Below, piece after piece: positions 48,128 through 61,179 of a DNA stretch of 64,000 bases. The stretch comes from Poa pratensis (lineage: Eukaryota > Streptophyta > Magnoliopsida > Poales > Poaceae), in the NCBI GenBank assembly GCA_947311845.1, contig CAMZMU010000107.1, forward strand, positions 21,508,359-21,572,358, given 5' to 3'. The notes under the pieces were generated by a model, which had not been told where the DNA came from, searched no databases, and saw only the letters and a program-made list of their open reading frames with translations. How positions within the stretch are numbered: the first letter of the stretch is position 1; every line of letters starts with the position of its first letter. The position numbers and the translations under genes are program-made.

Positions 48128-48220
48128 CTCCCTCTAATCCATAATATATACGGATCAAATAAGATACGTATATATCAAGAACAAGCTAAAAAAAGGCTTA
48201 ATAATTAGAAACAGAGGGAG
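48128..48220. mobile_element. Stowaway MITE, 93 bp
   Basis: TA at 48126-48127, start ctccctctaatcc, end acagagggag; the right TA is changed to TG. Missing from the aligned arm A sequence near 34010. Confidence 0.8.
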
Positions 48221-49171
48221 TGGTACACAGTGGTTTCAATATAGGTTGAACTTTCTATATGTTATATATTTGGTACTGACATCAGAAATGGCAGTTAATC
48301 TGCTTTTCTACAAATTCTGCACACATCCGAGTTGGTTGTTTTATATACCACGTGCAATGCGCTTGATATAATCTGCCGCAAACAAGTTCTCTTGAATGTT
48401 TCTGGAATAAAATGTTTAGTTTATGTTGACAAATTTTAGTGCAACATGTAGAAATGAACAAAAATTCATTAACTGAATTAACACAAATTTTTCTAGAATA
48501 AAAATTCATCTTGTTAACACAAATTTTCATAGTGTTGTATAATTCCAATTAGAGCGAGACTAGTAACCTGTAAACGCACCGTCATCGATTAGATTGATTC
48601 GTTTCTACATGTGTGTTACATGCTATTAATCCATGTGGACATGATCGTAAACTTCGAGTTTTTAATATTTACCAGTATCTTCGACGTAACTGACTCAACG
48701 GAATGTTACCGCGCGCGTACTCTGTCATATTGGCGGATCCAAGACGGCCGGCCTAGAGAAAAGAGAGATTACGAGACATGACGCTTGGGATACCGTTAAT
48801 CCCTGGGCCTGGATGCTGGCTAATCTGTAATTCTCCCTGCTGTTCTTACCGCTTGTCGGGCCGTGACACCAACAGATTAACTCGCTGTCCCCTCTCTTCC
48901 TCTTCCGAGCTTGTTTAGACTACACATAGTGAGAGTAACTTCACTAGTAACATAGATGACACCTAAGTAAAAAATCCTATGTGGCATGTAATTAATGAGG
49001 AGAGATACAAATAGAGTAACTTAGCTAGTTACTTGTAACACTAGTGACATCACACTTTTCAAGAGAAAATGAATCTATAGAGTAATACATGAGACCATAT
49101 ATGACACCACCTCTATATTACTTTGCACTATAAGGATAGTAACATAGTCTAGTAATATGTGTATGTTACTA

Positions 49172-49653
49172 CTCCCTCCATTACAGTTTAAAGGGCGTAT
49201 CTCAAATTTCTCTGCGATTTAGGCAAAAATTGATTGGTTCACAATTGCAGCGCTAGGTGCGGTTTTGGTTTAGGCCCATAACTGCAGCCACGCCTAAAAA
49301 ATCTGTTTTTATCTCTCTAATAATTTCTGTGACCAATAACCGAGCAGTTTTTTCTGCATGCATTGGTGGAGAGGACCCGGTCCCATGCATGCTGGATTCC
49401 ATCAGCAGCGCATACAAAAGACCAACCGCGTACACACTATAGGAAGTGGAGAAAAAGGGACCCCATTTTTAGTAACAGCAGTCAAATTAATGCTGCAATT
49501 AATAAACGACGCCTAATATTGCTCTCATTCTGAAAATGCATGGTTTTGGGGACGCGCCCAGTAAACTGTAAGACTAGTCACAATGGGGAGTATCATATAG
49601 TAGTATCATGCATATGATACTAGTTTATGTTACTAGTGGCACAATGGAGGGAG
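49172..49653. mobile_element. Stowaway-like element nested in the Tourist element
   Basis: TA at 49170-49171 and 49654-49655; ends ctccctccattacagtttaa and, split by a further insertion, the reverse of cagtaaactgtaa plus tggagggag. It is larger than most Stowaway MITEs. Confidence 0.7.
49572..49643. mobile_element. Truncated Tourist-like copy nested in the Stowaway-like TIR
   Basis: Starts gactagtcacaatggggag after taa (49569-49571), with the agtatcat...atgatact core seen in the 12.3 and 50.1 kb copies, and breaks off before its right inverted repeat. It sits inside the right TIR of the Stowaway-like element. Confidence 0.6.
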
Positions 49654-50105
49654 TAGTTGAAGTTACTCTCACTATGGCTAGTCTTAAGGCTTGCGCACAC
49701 CCTGTGATTAATGCGTCTTATGATCGATGACGACTATAATTGTCCTTTGTCCGCATCCATGGTTGCCATTAATGCATGCTGTTACTTCTACAGTACTAGT
49801 GGTAGGATCAACTTGGTCTGGGCCTTCCTTAATTACGAGTCAGGGATGATAGCGAGGGCGTGCCTGTACGTGTCGACAGCGGAGCTCATACGATTGCGGC
49901 TAGGCCGGGCTATTGATTGACTGGCTTGGATCTCTCCATTGATTGAGAGATGACAGGTTAACTCATCGGCCCTCCGATTCCGTGCTGGTTTAATTCAGAG
50001 GATCGCGGAACCATCCCTGCAGATTTGCCATTTACAGCAATCCCGGTTTATACTCTTGCCCAGCTAATGAGCTTAAGTTACGACTTATCTCTTGCTAAAT
50101 GCTAA

Positions 50106-50366
50106 GACTACTTACAGTGGGGAGTATCATATGCTACTATCATGCATATGATACTAGTCTATGTTACATCTCTATAGTAGATAGTAACATATGTGTGGTA
50201 TCATATAATCATGTATTTATTAGCCTATAGACTCATCTTGCCTCGAAATCCATTATGTTACGATATCTACATATGATACCACCACCATCTCTCTTTTTTA
50301 ATTGCATGTCACATCATCATTTGTGCTTATGTGGCACTTATGTTACTGGCTATGTTACTCTTAGTC
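50106..50366. mobile_element. Tourist-type MITE, 261 bp, TAA target duplication
   Basis: taa at 50103-50105 and 50367-50369; ends gactacttacagtgggg and (reverse) gactaagagtaacatag. Arm A carries the empty site as a single tta near 29306 (gccattagcagc). Confidence 0.88.
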
Positions 50367-50781
50367 TAATGACGGTCGAACTCTGTTACTGCATGCAGAG
50401 GTACAATGCATATGCATGCATGCATGCCAGTGAAAACCTAAGCTGTTTCGTCCGACCAAAACTTGGAACCTGGCAATGCATTGCGTAGTACAGTACTATA
50501 GGTAAATACAATATGCCCTGGTCAACTTGGCATATCCCTGCTTGATGAGGGATTATGTATGTGCAATCAATGGCGCCGCGCGTGCCCAACAGGGTACCAA
50601 CCCGCGCACGTGGAGTTCATTAATGAGCCAGGCCGGGGGACCAACCAACTAACCGGCCGCCAGATCGATCACTAGCTCTCTTCAGCGCATACATAATCTT
50701 CTTCGATCTTCTCTTGTTTCTGGGTAAGTTGCTGAGCTGTCGTCTTCTAGGATCCTCTGATCATCTATCTGTCATGTTGGC

Positions 50782-53178
50782 AATCCCGAAGATGAAGCCG
50801 GTCGATAGAATAGAACCCGACCGACTGAGAGTTAAGTAAACGGAGGAACGCGCGTGCCTAGAGCCAGTCGTTCTATCGACACACGTGCATGCGCTAGTTG
50901 AATACGTCTGAGGGTTGCATGGTTCTGCCCATGCATCATGTGTGCAAGTACGCTTGCTCTCCGCCGGCTCGGCGGTTCGGCGGTGCGCGCGAAACGATCC
51001 TTCAACGGTCAGCCCAAGTGAAAATTGGCGGGAAAGAACCCGAGGAGACTTGCATCCGCTGAAATGTTTGGAAATAGCTCTATAGAAGGTCCCCACCCCG
51101 GCGGGCGAGAAGATCTGGTAGGGGTGGCCCGGCCTGGTGGCGTGGCGGTGCTCCTCCAGCAGCGATCATCGTCCTACCTCCTAGCGCCTTGCCAGCGACG
51201 GATGGCGCTCCTGCGCGACGCGATGGGGTAGGGCGGCAACCGCCCATTCCTGCTCGTCGAGGTCCTGACTGGCTATGCAGGTGTCGCGGCGTTTCGTCTA
51301 TTTAGGCTGGGTCCGGCCCGTTCTGGTCTATCGGCTGTGGGCGGCGGAAAGGAAGCGAAGGCAGTCATCAAAATTGAGTTTGTGCTCCCGGCTGTTGGAT
51401 CGCTGTTGGATCTGTTTAGCGTCTGTTTAGGGTCTATTGGATCGGTTTGTGCTCCCGGCTCGCCGTTGAAGGGCTTGCTGAGGCCTCCGGATTTAGATGG
51501 TGGCGTCGCTGAGCGGTCCGTGCACATTGCCCCCGATCGTGGTCACCCCATCATCAACCTTGTAGGTGTAGCGACAGATGTCACCAAGAGGGTGACTTCG
51601 ATTTGATCAATATATTCTTTTGTTAGATCTTGTATAATAATATAATAAAAATATGTCTGGCATGATTTCATCAAGAGGATAGTGTTAGTGAGATGGTTTC
51701 TCTAGCACTAGTCCTCATGTGGATGGAGTGTTTCTTCGGTTGTATTCCCCTACCAAAAACAGTCAACATGTAAAACCGTTTCTTCTCTTCTTCTTATGAT
51801 ATAGTAGAACGAACGAATCACTTGGCAGTTTACTGAAAAAATAAGCTAAATTTATAATGTTTTAATTTGCTAGAGTTGCTAGAGAAACTTAGAACAATGG
51901 TTGGTAGAGATGAAGTCTAGGGTATGAGGCCAATAATAGAAGATGAGTCCGAGTACATTGATGATTCTGCTCTCAAGAATCAGCCACATGCTTAAGTTAT
52001 CTGCCTAACCACTCCTAACATGATAATATGCCGAATCTGTACTAGAGATGAGATAGAATCGTTAAGTACCACGGCTAGGTTGGATATATAGTTTCCCAAT
52101 TTGTCACTCTATTTTAAAAGTTTATCAAGTACGATTTGTAAGGTGCATAGTTTTTCGATATGATTTATATCAAGGGTAAGGTGCATAGTTTTCGATTGCT
52201 CATTGGCCAAGATGTCAACAACAAGCTACATTTCACCTCGGTTGGTCAGACAAATCTTTGAGGTCGCGACTTGTTCGAAGTCATGCGACAGTACTGAAAT
52301 GATAGGCGGTTGCCAGCTAGCCGGATCCGGTATCTCGCCCCAAAACTCTTCTCGATGGTGTCTAGACGTGCAGTAAAAACACATTGAGACTGATAGGGGC
52401 TAGCCGGCGGTTGGCCAAATGACATCTCACCCAGGCATAGTCATGAGATTTTGGAGGCCAAGGACAAAAATAGAATTAGGGCCCCTAAATATAGTATTCA
52501 AAATGGTATTTAATACATTTAGTATGAAGTGTTATCAACAAAAAACAATAGAGTGCATCCAAAAGAAATATTTATATCAAATAGTTTATAGATATTACCT
52601 AATCTTCTAGCTCAACATTAGTTTTTCTTAACAAGATCTAATGCCAACTCGCCTGGATTTATCAAAATACTCGTGTTACTCTTAAAAAATCTGACAAGGG
52701 ATCCGCTATGTGACGTTGCTCTTTTTTTCACGTGGTAATTTCTTTTTATGCATGGTAATGTGATGGTGTGTGATGGCCGATCGGTTTGGGTGACCTGCCT
52801 CAGAGATGGCATCACGAAAACTGGATGCCCAACCAGGATGAGAACGATGCTTGGCGCTCGGCATGACTGTTTAGAGGTAACCTTCTAGAGATGGAGAGAT
52901 GGAGGGTAGGCGAGTTGTATGTGTTGTGTTTAGTGCTCTTGGCTTCTATGACAGCCAGAGTTGTAAATTTGGCCTCATGGCCCTTGTTTTATGAACGTTG
53001 ATGTGTCTCCCAAGCATATCAATTCAAACTATTTCAAGTGCTCGGTCCCATTGGTCTAGCTATCTAGTGTTACTCTGTGCTAACTGATGCCTGCAAGTAC
53101 ACGGTGTGTTGTGAGTATTTTCGTGGAAAGTATTTCCAGTGTATCGAACCCACAAGAGTAATAAGGTTGACACATTTA
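50782..53178. repeat. 2.4-kb direct repeat, copy 1
   Basis: 2397 bp from aatcccgaag to cacattta, nearly identical to copy 2. Its first 1.5 kb corresponds to arm A 28.86-28.02 kb (reversed), plus a block of about 590 bp (near 51040-51660) absent from arm A. ORFs such as the 89-aa one at 51337-51606 are unknown to me and have no domain; I do not call them genes. Confidence 0.9.
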
Positions 53179-53390
53179 GAATATTTTGGAGATTTGAAAG
53201 TGGCGTACATTAAGTTCCACACATTTTTCATTTTGTGTAGATCTGAATATAAAGTACTTCAATCGAGATTTTTCAAATTTATGGGATATATCATTGACAA
53301 CATGCAGAAGCTTTTTCAGATTTTTTTTAACTTATAAATATGATTTTTGAATTTTTTTTATATAAAGAGATCACTGGACCAGGACCCAGA
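53179..53390. other. Short linker between the two 2.4-kb copies
   Basis: 212 bp of AT-rich sequence not found in either repeat copy. Confidence 0.6.
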
Positions 53391-55652
53391 AATCCCGAAG
53401 ATGAAGCCGGTCGATGGAATAGAACCCGACCGACTGAGAGTTAAGTAAACGGAGGAACGCGCGTGCGTGGAGCCAGTCGTTCTGTCGACACACGTGCATG
53501 CGCTAGTTGAATACGTCTGAGGGTTGCATGGTTCTGCCCATGCATCATGTGTGCACGTACGCTTGCTCTCCGCCAGCCGGGCGGTTCGGCGGTGCGCGCG
53601 AAACGATCCTTTGACGGTCAGCCCAAGTGAAAATTGGCGGGAAAGAACCCGGGGAGACTTGCATCCTCTGAAATGTTCGGAAATAGCTCTATAGAAGGTC
53701 CCCACCCCGGCGGGCGAGAAGATCTGGTATGGGTGGCCTGGCCTGGTGGCGTGGCGGTGCTCCTCCAGCAGCGATCATCGTCCTACCTCCTAGCGCCTTG
53801 CCAGCGACGGATGGCGCTCCTGCGCGACGCGATGGGGTACGGCGGCAACCGCCCATTCCTGCTCGTCGAGGTCCTGACTGGCTATGGAGGTGTCGCGGCG
53901 TTTCGTCTATTTAGGCTGGGTCCGGCCCGTTCTGGTCTATCGGCTGTGGGCAGCGGCAAGGAAGCGAAGGCAGTCATCAAAATTGAGTTTGTGCTCCCGG
54001 CTGTTGGATCGCTGTTGGATCTGTTTAGCGTCTGTTTAGGGTCTATTGGATCAGTTTGTGCTCCCGGCTCGCCGTTGAAGGGCTTGCTGAGGCCTCCGGA
54101 TTTAGATGGTGGCGTCGCTGAGCGGTCCGTGCACATTGCCCCCGACCGTGGTCACCCCATCATCAACCTTGTAGGTGTAGCGACAGATGTCACCAAGAGG
54201 GTGACTTCGATTTGATCAATATATTCTTTTGTTAGATTTGTATAATAATATAATAAAAATATGTCTGGCATGATTTCATCAAGAGGATAGTGTTAGTGAG
54301 ATGGTTTCTCTGGCACTAGTCCTCATGTGGATGGAGTGTTTCTTCGGTTGTATTCCCCTACCAAAAACAGTCAACGTGTAAAATCGTTTCTTCTCTTCTT
54401 CTTATGATATAGTAGAACGGACGAATCACTTGGCAGTTTACTGAAAAAATAAGCTAAATTTTATAATGTTTTAATTTGCTAGAGTTGCTAGAGAAACTTA
54501 GAACAATGGTTGGTAGAGATGAAGTCTAGGGTATGAGGCCAATAATAGAAGATGAGTGCGAGTACATTGATGATTCTGCTCTCAAGAATCACCACATGCT
54601 TAAGTTATCTGCCTAACCACTCCTAACATGTTAATATGCCGAATCTGCACTAGAGATGAGATAGAATCGTTAAGTACCAAGGCTAGGTTGGGTATATAGT
54701 TTCCCAATTTGTCACTCTATTTTAAAAGTTTATCAAGTACGATTTTAAGGTGCATAGTTTTCCGATATGATTTAGATCAAGGGTAAGGTGCATAGTTTTC
54801 GATTGCTCATTGGCCAAGATGTCAACAACAAGCTACATTTCACCTCGGCTGGTCAGACAAATCTTCGAGGTCGTGACTTGTTCAAAGTCATGTGACGGTA
54901 CTGAAATGATAGGCGGTTGCCAGCTAGACGGATCTGGTATCTCGCCCCAAAACTCTTCTCGATGGTGTCTAGACGTGTAGTAAAAACACATTGAGACTGA
55001 TAGGGGCTAGCCGGCGGTTGGCCAAATGACATCTCGCCCAGGCATAGTCATGAGATTTTGGAGGCCAAGGACAAAAATAGAATTAGGGCCCCTAAATATA
55101 GTATTCAAAATGGTAGTTAATACATTTAGTATGAAGTGTTATCAACAAAAAAAAATAGAGTGCATCCAAAAGAAATATTTATATCAAATAGTTTATAGAT
55201 ATTACCTAATCTTCTAGCTCAACATTAGTTTTTCTTAACAAGATCTAATGCCAACTCGCCTGGATTTATCAAAATACTCGTGTTACTCTTCAAAAATCTG
55301 ACAAGGGATCCGCTATGTGGCCTTGCTCATTTTTTTCACGTGGTAATTTCTTTTTATGCGTGGTAATGTGATGGTGTGTGATGGCCGATCGGTTTGGGTG
55401 ACCTGCCTCCAGAGATGGCATCACGAAAACTGGATGCCCAACCAGGATGAGAACGATGCTTGGTGCTCGGCATGACTATTTAGAGGTAACCTTCTAGAGA
55501 TGGAGAGATGGAGGGTAGGCGAGTTGTATGTGTTGTGTTTAGTGCTCTTGGCTTATATGACAGCCAGAGTTGTAAATTTGACATCATGGCCCTTGTTTTA
55601 TGAATGTTGATGTGTCTCCCAAGCATATCAATTCAAACTATTTCAAGTGCTC

Positions 55653-58600
55653 TGTGGCGCCCCGACCTGACTGCTATACAGTGATGCTGTGTGTCACCGG
55701 TTAAGCGATACAACCGGAGGTTACGGGTTTACCAATCCCCGGCCAAAACCTTTGGCAGGCGTTGCTCGGAATGGATCATCGGCAACGCAACACCCCGATT
55801 GATGCCTTAACACAGGCACAACCCTCAATGTATAATAGAGAGATCAAGACTTGTGGAACAACTGGCACATCACAGACTCTACGACACAAAACATATAGTT
55901 CAACTCCTATAATAGAGAAAGATAGCAAATGACAACCAGAGGTCACAGACCCAACATTACAACAAGCGGAAGCGAATTAGGTTGTTCTAAACAACAAGAG
56001 CCAACATATGGCCTAAGAGGCCTACAGATAAACATCACAGCGCCAGCTGATCCGGGATGTCCCAAGCTGCCACCTGGGAACCCCAGACTACTCGTCGACG
56101 TCCACAAAGAACCCACCTTCGAGGTCGGTGAAGTCCTCCTCTGAAACAAAACAAACGACGTTGAGTTCGACAAACTCGCAAGATTATAATATAGAGCATT
56201 AGCTCGATGAGGCTTTCAAAGTTATATGGCTGTTTTGCATAAAGCTGGTTTTATTTATGAAAAACATAACTCGAAGGCATCGACTATACAGTGTATTTTC
56301 AAAAGAGGTAAGGAGTAACTCTTTCTTTCATCACCTTACTCATCATCAATCATTGACATCAACCGTTGTACCTGTTCATCAAAGGCACCTCCCCGAATCA
56401 CCCTCGAGGAAGCTCACCTTGCATTTGTGAGTGGTACCTCTAGTACCCAGTTTTTAATCATTCCGTTAAAGTTATTCTATAATCTTACCTTCACTTCCCA
56501 AGTTCGTCCATAACCGCGGACACGGCTTTTCGAAAAGATTTAACCCTGCAGGGGTGTACAATTGTTTGCCACGCGTACTGTCCGGCCCATTACCTAGCTT
56601 TTAGCTCTCTTCCTTGGAGAACCGGCTGGGTGGGAGCGGTGTCGACTTCTCCCCCGTTAAGGACTTTCCAGGATCATCAGTGGCGGCAGGACTGCCAGGA
56701 TCACAACACCCCGCCCCACGGCCACTCATTTTCCTAACACCACCATCCTCTTACCATTCTCGGCCACCAACTCACGCACGCGCAAATGGAAGCCCGAACT
56801 AGAGGACCCTGGCTAGCCCCGCTCGAGTTATTTAGTCTATGAGGGTTCCTGCAAATGCATAGGCCTCACGCATGGTTGCACGCTCAGTCTTGGTTCAAGA
56901 GGTATAGAACTCGCACCTAGGCGGCGAGAACGAGACAAAACACCACAACCACAGTGGCCTCTCATCCCACACCTTTAAGCATTTTATTATCCATCACCAC
57001 ATTTCTCCACCAACATTCTCATCACAAACACCTGTTTCCAACATGAAGTATCCATCGCATCGCTAAGCATTTAACTAAGCATGGCTAAGCATCAACATTG
57101 CATAGTTAATTATTTCAGGCCAACAGTACAATCCTATGGATAATAGGAGGGAAACAGGTAATTGGCATCGGAATCTTAATGCAACTATAGGATACTCTAA
57201 TCCCAGCCAATTGACATTTGGAACCGCATGCAATATTATAGTGGAGAAAATATTTGCGGAAAATAGGTAAGATATGCTCAGAGGGGGGGGATTACGCTTG
57301 CCTTGGTCAACGTGCTGGTAGTACGGCTCGGCGGGTATTGAGGGGGAACCCCGTCTGCTTGACCTATCGAAACATAACGCACGGGAAGCAACAATCAAAC
57401 ACCTCACATTTATTAACAAATGCAATGCGCAAACACATGATGGCATGACATTTTAAATCCTCAAGAAGAGGATGAATCAAGCTAGTCAACTTAACGGAGT
57501 TCGGATGCGAAAAGGGGCACATCTCGAATATACCGGGGAATTAAGTAATGCTTCAACTTTACTTGTTGATTACAAAATATGAAACCTATGGTTAACTTTG
57601 CAAATGAATGACATGAACATGTGAAGATGCATGGTTTGGGGGGAGGATTAAACATACTTGTAGCCGGATTACAAAGATTGGGAAGAACAGGTCAACCGGA
57701 TTATCCGGTGGAAACAGTAACCGGAAGAAAAATCTGGTGTGTCGGATTATCCGATAGAGTTGGACTCGGATTATCCGATGCACACGCCGAAGCCGTGCAA
57801 TGGCGAGCCTCGATGGTTTTGAGCTAGAGAGCAAGAGGGAGCGAGGGAAAAACATGGAAAAGTTCGCATGCTCACCCTGAACTCGTGGGTAGGCTTGCCG
57901 AAGGAAGGGAAGGTCGGAGTCGTCGTCGACTTGCTTGGAGTGCGGCGCACGTCACGGACGAAGAACGCGAATCCGGGCAATGTACAACGCCTTGGCTTGA
58001 TTCCTTCGGTGAAATGGTAGAGGACGTCGAGGTGCAACTTCCTATGGTCTTCGATTTGCTCGGGCCTAGCTCAAACTCCGGCGGCGAGCTTGGCCATGGC
58101 GGGCTCGGTTTGGAGCTCGTGGGGAAGAAAGGAGAGAGAGGAAGAGGAGCATGTGAAGGGATGGGGCATGGGGAGAGTGGGGCGGCCCTGAAGTCGTGCT
58201 GAAAAATCCCGCAGCGGCGGTACTACCGCTTAACCCAGCGGTGGTACCGCTGGTGCGTTCTGTTTTCGCTCTTCCCCACCTCGGCGGTACCGGCGGCGGT
58301 ACCGGCAGCGGTACCAGTTGGTACCGGTCAAGCGCGTCGGACGCCGATTCTGGCGGTAGCGGCTGCGGTAGCGGTGGCGGCAGCTCTCGGGCGGTGGTAC
58401 CGCTTAACCCAGCGGTACTACCGCCGCCTGGGTCTTTTCTTCTCTTTCAGTTCCTGAATTTTATTAGGGCACCAAAACATTTTATAAAAATCTGCAAAAA
58501 TTTGGGTAGCCTCCCAATAACATGTAGAGGCACCACAAAAATTGGCATAGCCAAATAAAAAGTTTTTGACAGCATTTGTTCATAGGTTCCAAATAAGGCA

Positions 58601-58906
58601 TTTTGATAAATTGAAAATGTTGCTCCGTTATAGAATTTAGAGCAATTTGCAAATTGTTACCTTTGAACAATTGGAACTTCCTTGACCAATATGAATTGTC
58701 AAAGTACTTTTGTTTTGCAAGTTTGAGGGTCTTCTTTGTGGGGAGATTTTGTTGAAGCAAGTTGAGCATTTTTGTTTTTCCAATGTTGCCAACCCAATTT
58801 TAGTGTGTTGTTTAGCAATTGAAAAAGGGATGCAATGATGCATGTATGGGATGCAAAAGTGAAAATTTTACACTGAATCTCAGGTTCTCAACTTTGGGCT
58901 GTTACA
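55653..58906 (-). mobile_element. Solo LTR, 3254 bp, TSD TGCTC
   Basis: tgctc at 55648-55652 and 58907-58911; plus-strand ends TGTGGCGCCCC and GGGCTGTTACA. Copy 1 of the 2.4-kb repeat has the empty site (aagtgctcggtccc near 53037). The minus strand starts TGTAACAGCCC, which sets the likely orientation. It contains cggattatccg repeats (57690-57780) and the GGTAGTACC-type cluster at 58206-58449. No ORF with a retroelement motif. Confidence 0.92.
58206..58449. repeat. Cluster of GCGGTAGTACCGC-type palindromes (copy in solo LTR)
   Basis: About 240 bp of ggtaccgc/gcggtac variants between atcccgcagcggcgg and cctgggtcttttcttctctt. Nearly identical to 61775-62014. Confidence 0.9.
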
Positions 58907-59048
58907 TGCTCGGTCCCATTGGTCTAGCTAGCTAGTAAGTTACTCTGTGCTAACTGATGCCTGCAAGTACACGGTGTGTTGTGAGTATTTTCGTGGAAAG
59001 TATTTCCAGTGTATCGAACCCACAAGAGTAATAAGGTTGACACATTTA

Positions 59049-61170
59049 TTAAACTCATAATACATGATTGTTATATTTTTCCAAAAAGGACCCTTTATTA
59101 AACTCATAGGTTAGCATCACGCAGATAGAATTCATAAGAGCTCACACTCGGGCTATACATAAGTACGATGCGCACAGATGCTCAAAAAATAAAAATAAAA
59201 AAGGCGCAATACAAGTATGAACTCATAGCAACGTTTGTGTTGAAGGAGGGCCGATCCGTAGACTACGCTGCCATCTATGTGGTGGGATCAAAATATCCAC
59301 CATCGCTTGCTCCAACCGTGCACAAGCCTTCCATAAACAAGTCTTCATTCTCCATGTTGAAGCGATGACCACGGACAGAGCAATGGATACATTGGTAAAT
59401 ACCATGCATTAGAGATTTTTATCATTAAAAATCATATAATTCTGCTTACCCAAAGCGACTTAACACTCCCACCCTAATAAGAATTCTATAGTTGTGATCT
59501 ATTCCACTAATGAGTTGTCAAAAATATTTGCACTACATAGATGATACATGTTAGAAGCCATTTGGATGACACACCATATAGATAATGCGAGCTTTCACTC
59601 AAAAAATAAGTGCTTAATCGTTTTGTCATGGTCACAAATGTCGCACCGTAAATTATAGTTGCGCTTTGCTAGATGATATGCTAGTTATATCTAAGGTCAA
59701 CATTGACTGTAGTGGTAAGTATATTAATGTACATGTTTGTGAGGATGAGGTTACACTGTCATCTTGCATCATTAGAGGGTTAGCGATGAGTGGAGTATTG
59801 ATCGAAGCTATTAATTAAGAAAAGAGAAGTGCTTGAAAAATGGCACATAAAAAACAGAAGACGCATCACAGACTCTATATAGCCTTTATAGGCAATCTGG
59901 ATGATGCAGCTAATTGCCATTTTAGTCTTGTCATGAAAAAACTTATAAAAATGTGTGAAGTTATGTACCGCAGTATGGGTCATGAGAGCAATCAATTTGT
60001 GGATAAGCAGATTCCATCTAATGATCAACCAGATATACAGAATATTCATATGTGCTGCGATCATTTCGTGAGCACGTCGAACTAAAAGCAGAAATAAAAA
60101 CAAATTGACGTGGAATCTATAGCTAGCAAACTATATAAAGTAATATTTCAAAAAGAAACGGGCTTTGCTAATCCCGAGTGGCAACTAATGGAAGCAATAA
60201 ACTTTAGTTGTATCAAATAAATCAAGCAATGCCTTCCTTTATCGTGCCAAAGCGTGGCAACAAAACAAAACTCAGCAGCCCAATCGGGATCATTTGTGAG
60301 TACAGGTCTACTCCCTTTTCTCGGCCCAATACTGTGGGTGAACGCCAGTTGCAGAAAAATAAATTATCCTAAACGGTTGTAAATCATATATGACGACTTA
60401 GCTAGCATGAGCCGGTGCCTTTTCCAGGCCTGCCGGGGCCAAATTCATGCAGAAAAGAAGAAAAAAAAGTTAGACTATCGGCTGTGTTTGCTCCAATCCC
60501 CATGCAAATAAGCATTTCCTGAGACTTGAACTGACGGTAGAATTTAGAGTAATCACTAATCAGTGTGCAATGCTTTGAGTTAGTGGTAACCTAGACTGTC
60601 GGCGAGCAAGTATATTACTAGCTCCACGTACATGCAACTAAGAATGAGCATTGATGATTGATGTGTGTAAGACTGTAAGCACTGTCCTTAGCTTGATACT
60701 AGGAGACAAACTGACTCCACTGTCCGCACAAGATGCGGTAATAACTCAGAGAAGTGCAGTGCTGATATACTCATAAGTAAAACGGGCATTACCTTTTTTT
60801 TAAGTGAAACGGATAGGGTGATGCTATAGAAAGTGGCGTGCGTACTGCAGACGTGCGGAGTAATGCTGGTCTGCTGCATTAAGAGACCTTTGTTGAGACC
60901 TGAAAATACTTACGGTATATATGGCCCCATATAGGCCTATAAGGGTGTTGTTCTTACGATATTCTTTTTCTCTGAAAATGTATCACCCTTGGTCTACGCA
61001 TCAATTGTTGCATGTTTCTATTTGTTTACTATGGAAAAGTCTATTTGGTTTTCCACTGATTTTAAACTCGCAATTAGTCAATTTTTCCTCAAGTCATAAG
61101 TTGGCACTTGGATTTTTCTATTTCGTCAAGAAATTGAATTTATACAACATGTTAACAATGTTTATTCATG
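59049..61170. other. Distal part of arm B and flank
   Basis: 59.05-59.85 kb has no arm A match and no recognisable content. 59.85-60.18 and 60.54-61.03 kb match arm A. Beyond 61.04 kb no match. No gene supported. Confidence 0.5.
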
Positions 61171-61179
61171 GGGCTTGCT

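Larger units (their letters stand above)
48918..49683. mobile_element. Tourist-type MITE (outer element of a three-level nest)
   Basis: tta at 48915-48917 and 49684-49686. Ends gactacacatagtgagag and (reverse) gactagccatagtgagag are inverted repeats. It is split into 48918-49169 and 49656-49683 by the element at 49172-49653. Arm A near 29790 lacks the whole block. Confidence 0.8.
53391..59048. repeat. 2.4-kb direct repeat, copy 2 (split by a solo LTR)
   Basis: Same start and end motifs as copy 1. Without the 3254-bp insertion and one TSD copy it measures 2399 bp, within 2 bp of copy 1. The 193-aa ORF at 53634-54215 joins two frames that are separate in copy 1, where a stop intervenes; unknown product, probably not a gene. 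Confidence 0.9.
43670..61035 (-). repeat. Arm B of the large inverted segmental duplication
   Basis: Reverse-complement partner of 21715-38810 (block list given there). The match covers the bHLH gene, its promoter, its 3' flank (ttcgaacgaggtggttcgct near 43876) and the distal block near 60.5-61.0 kb (cacccttggtctacgcatca). Insertions peculiar to this arm are listed separately. Confidence 0.9.

Noticed and set aside
53634..54215. 193-aa ORF in copy 2 of the 2.4-kb repeat
   Set aside because: In copy 1 the same frame has a stop, and no domain is recognisable.
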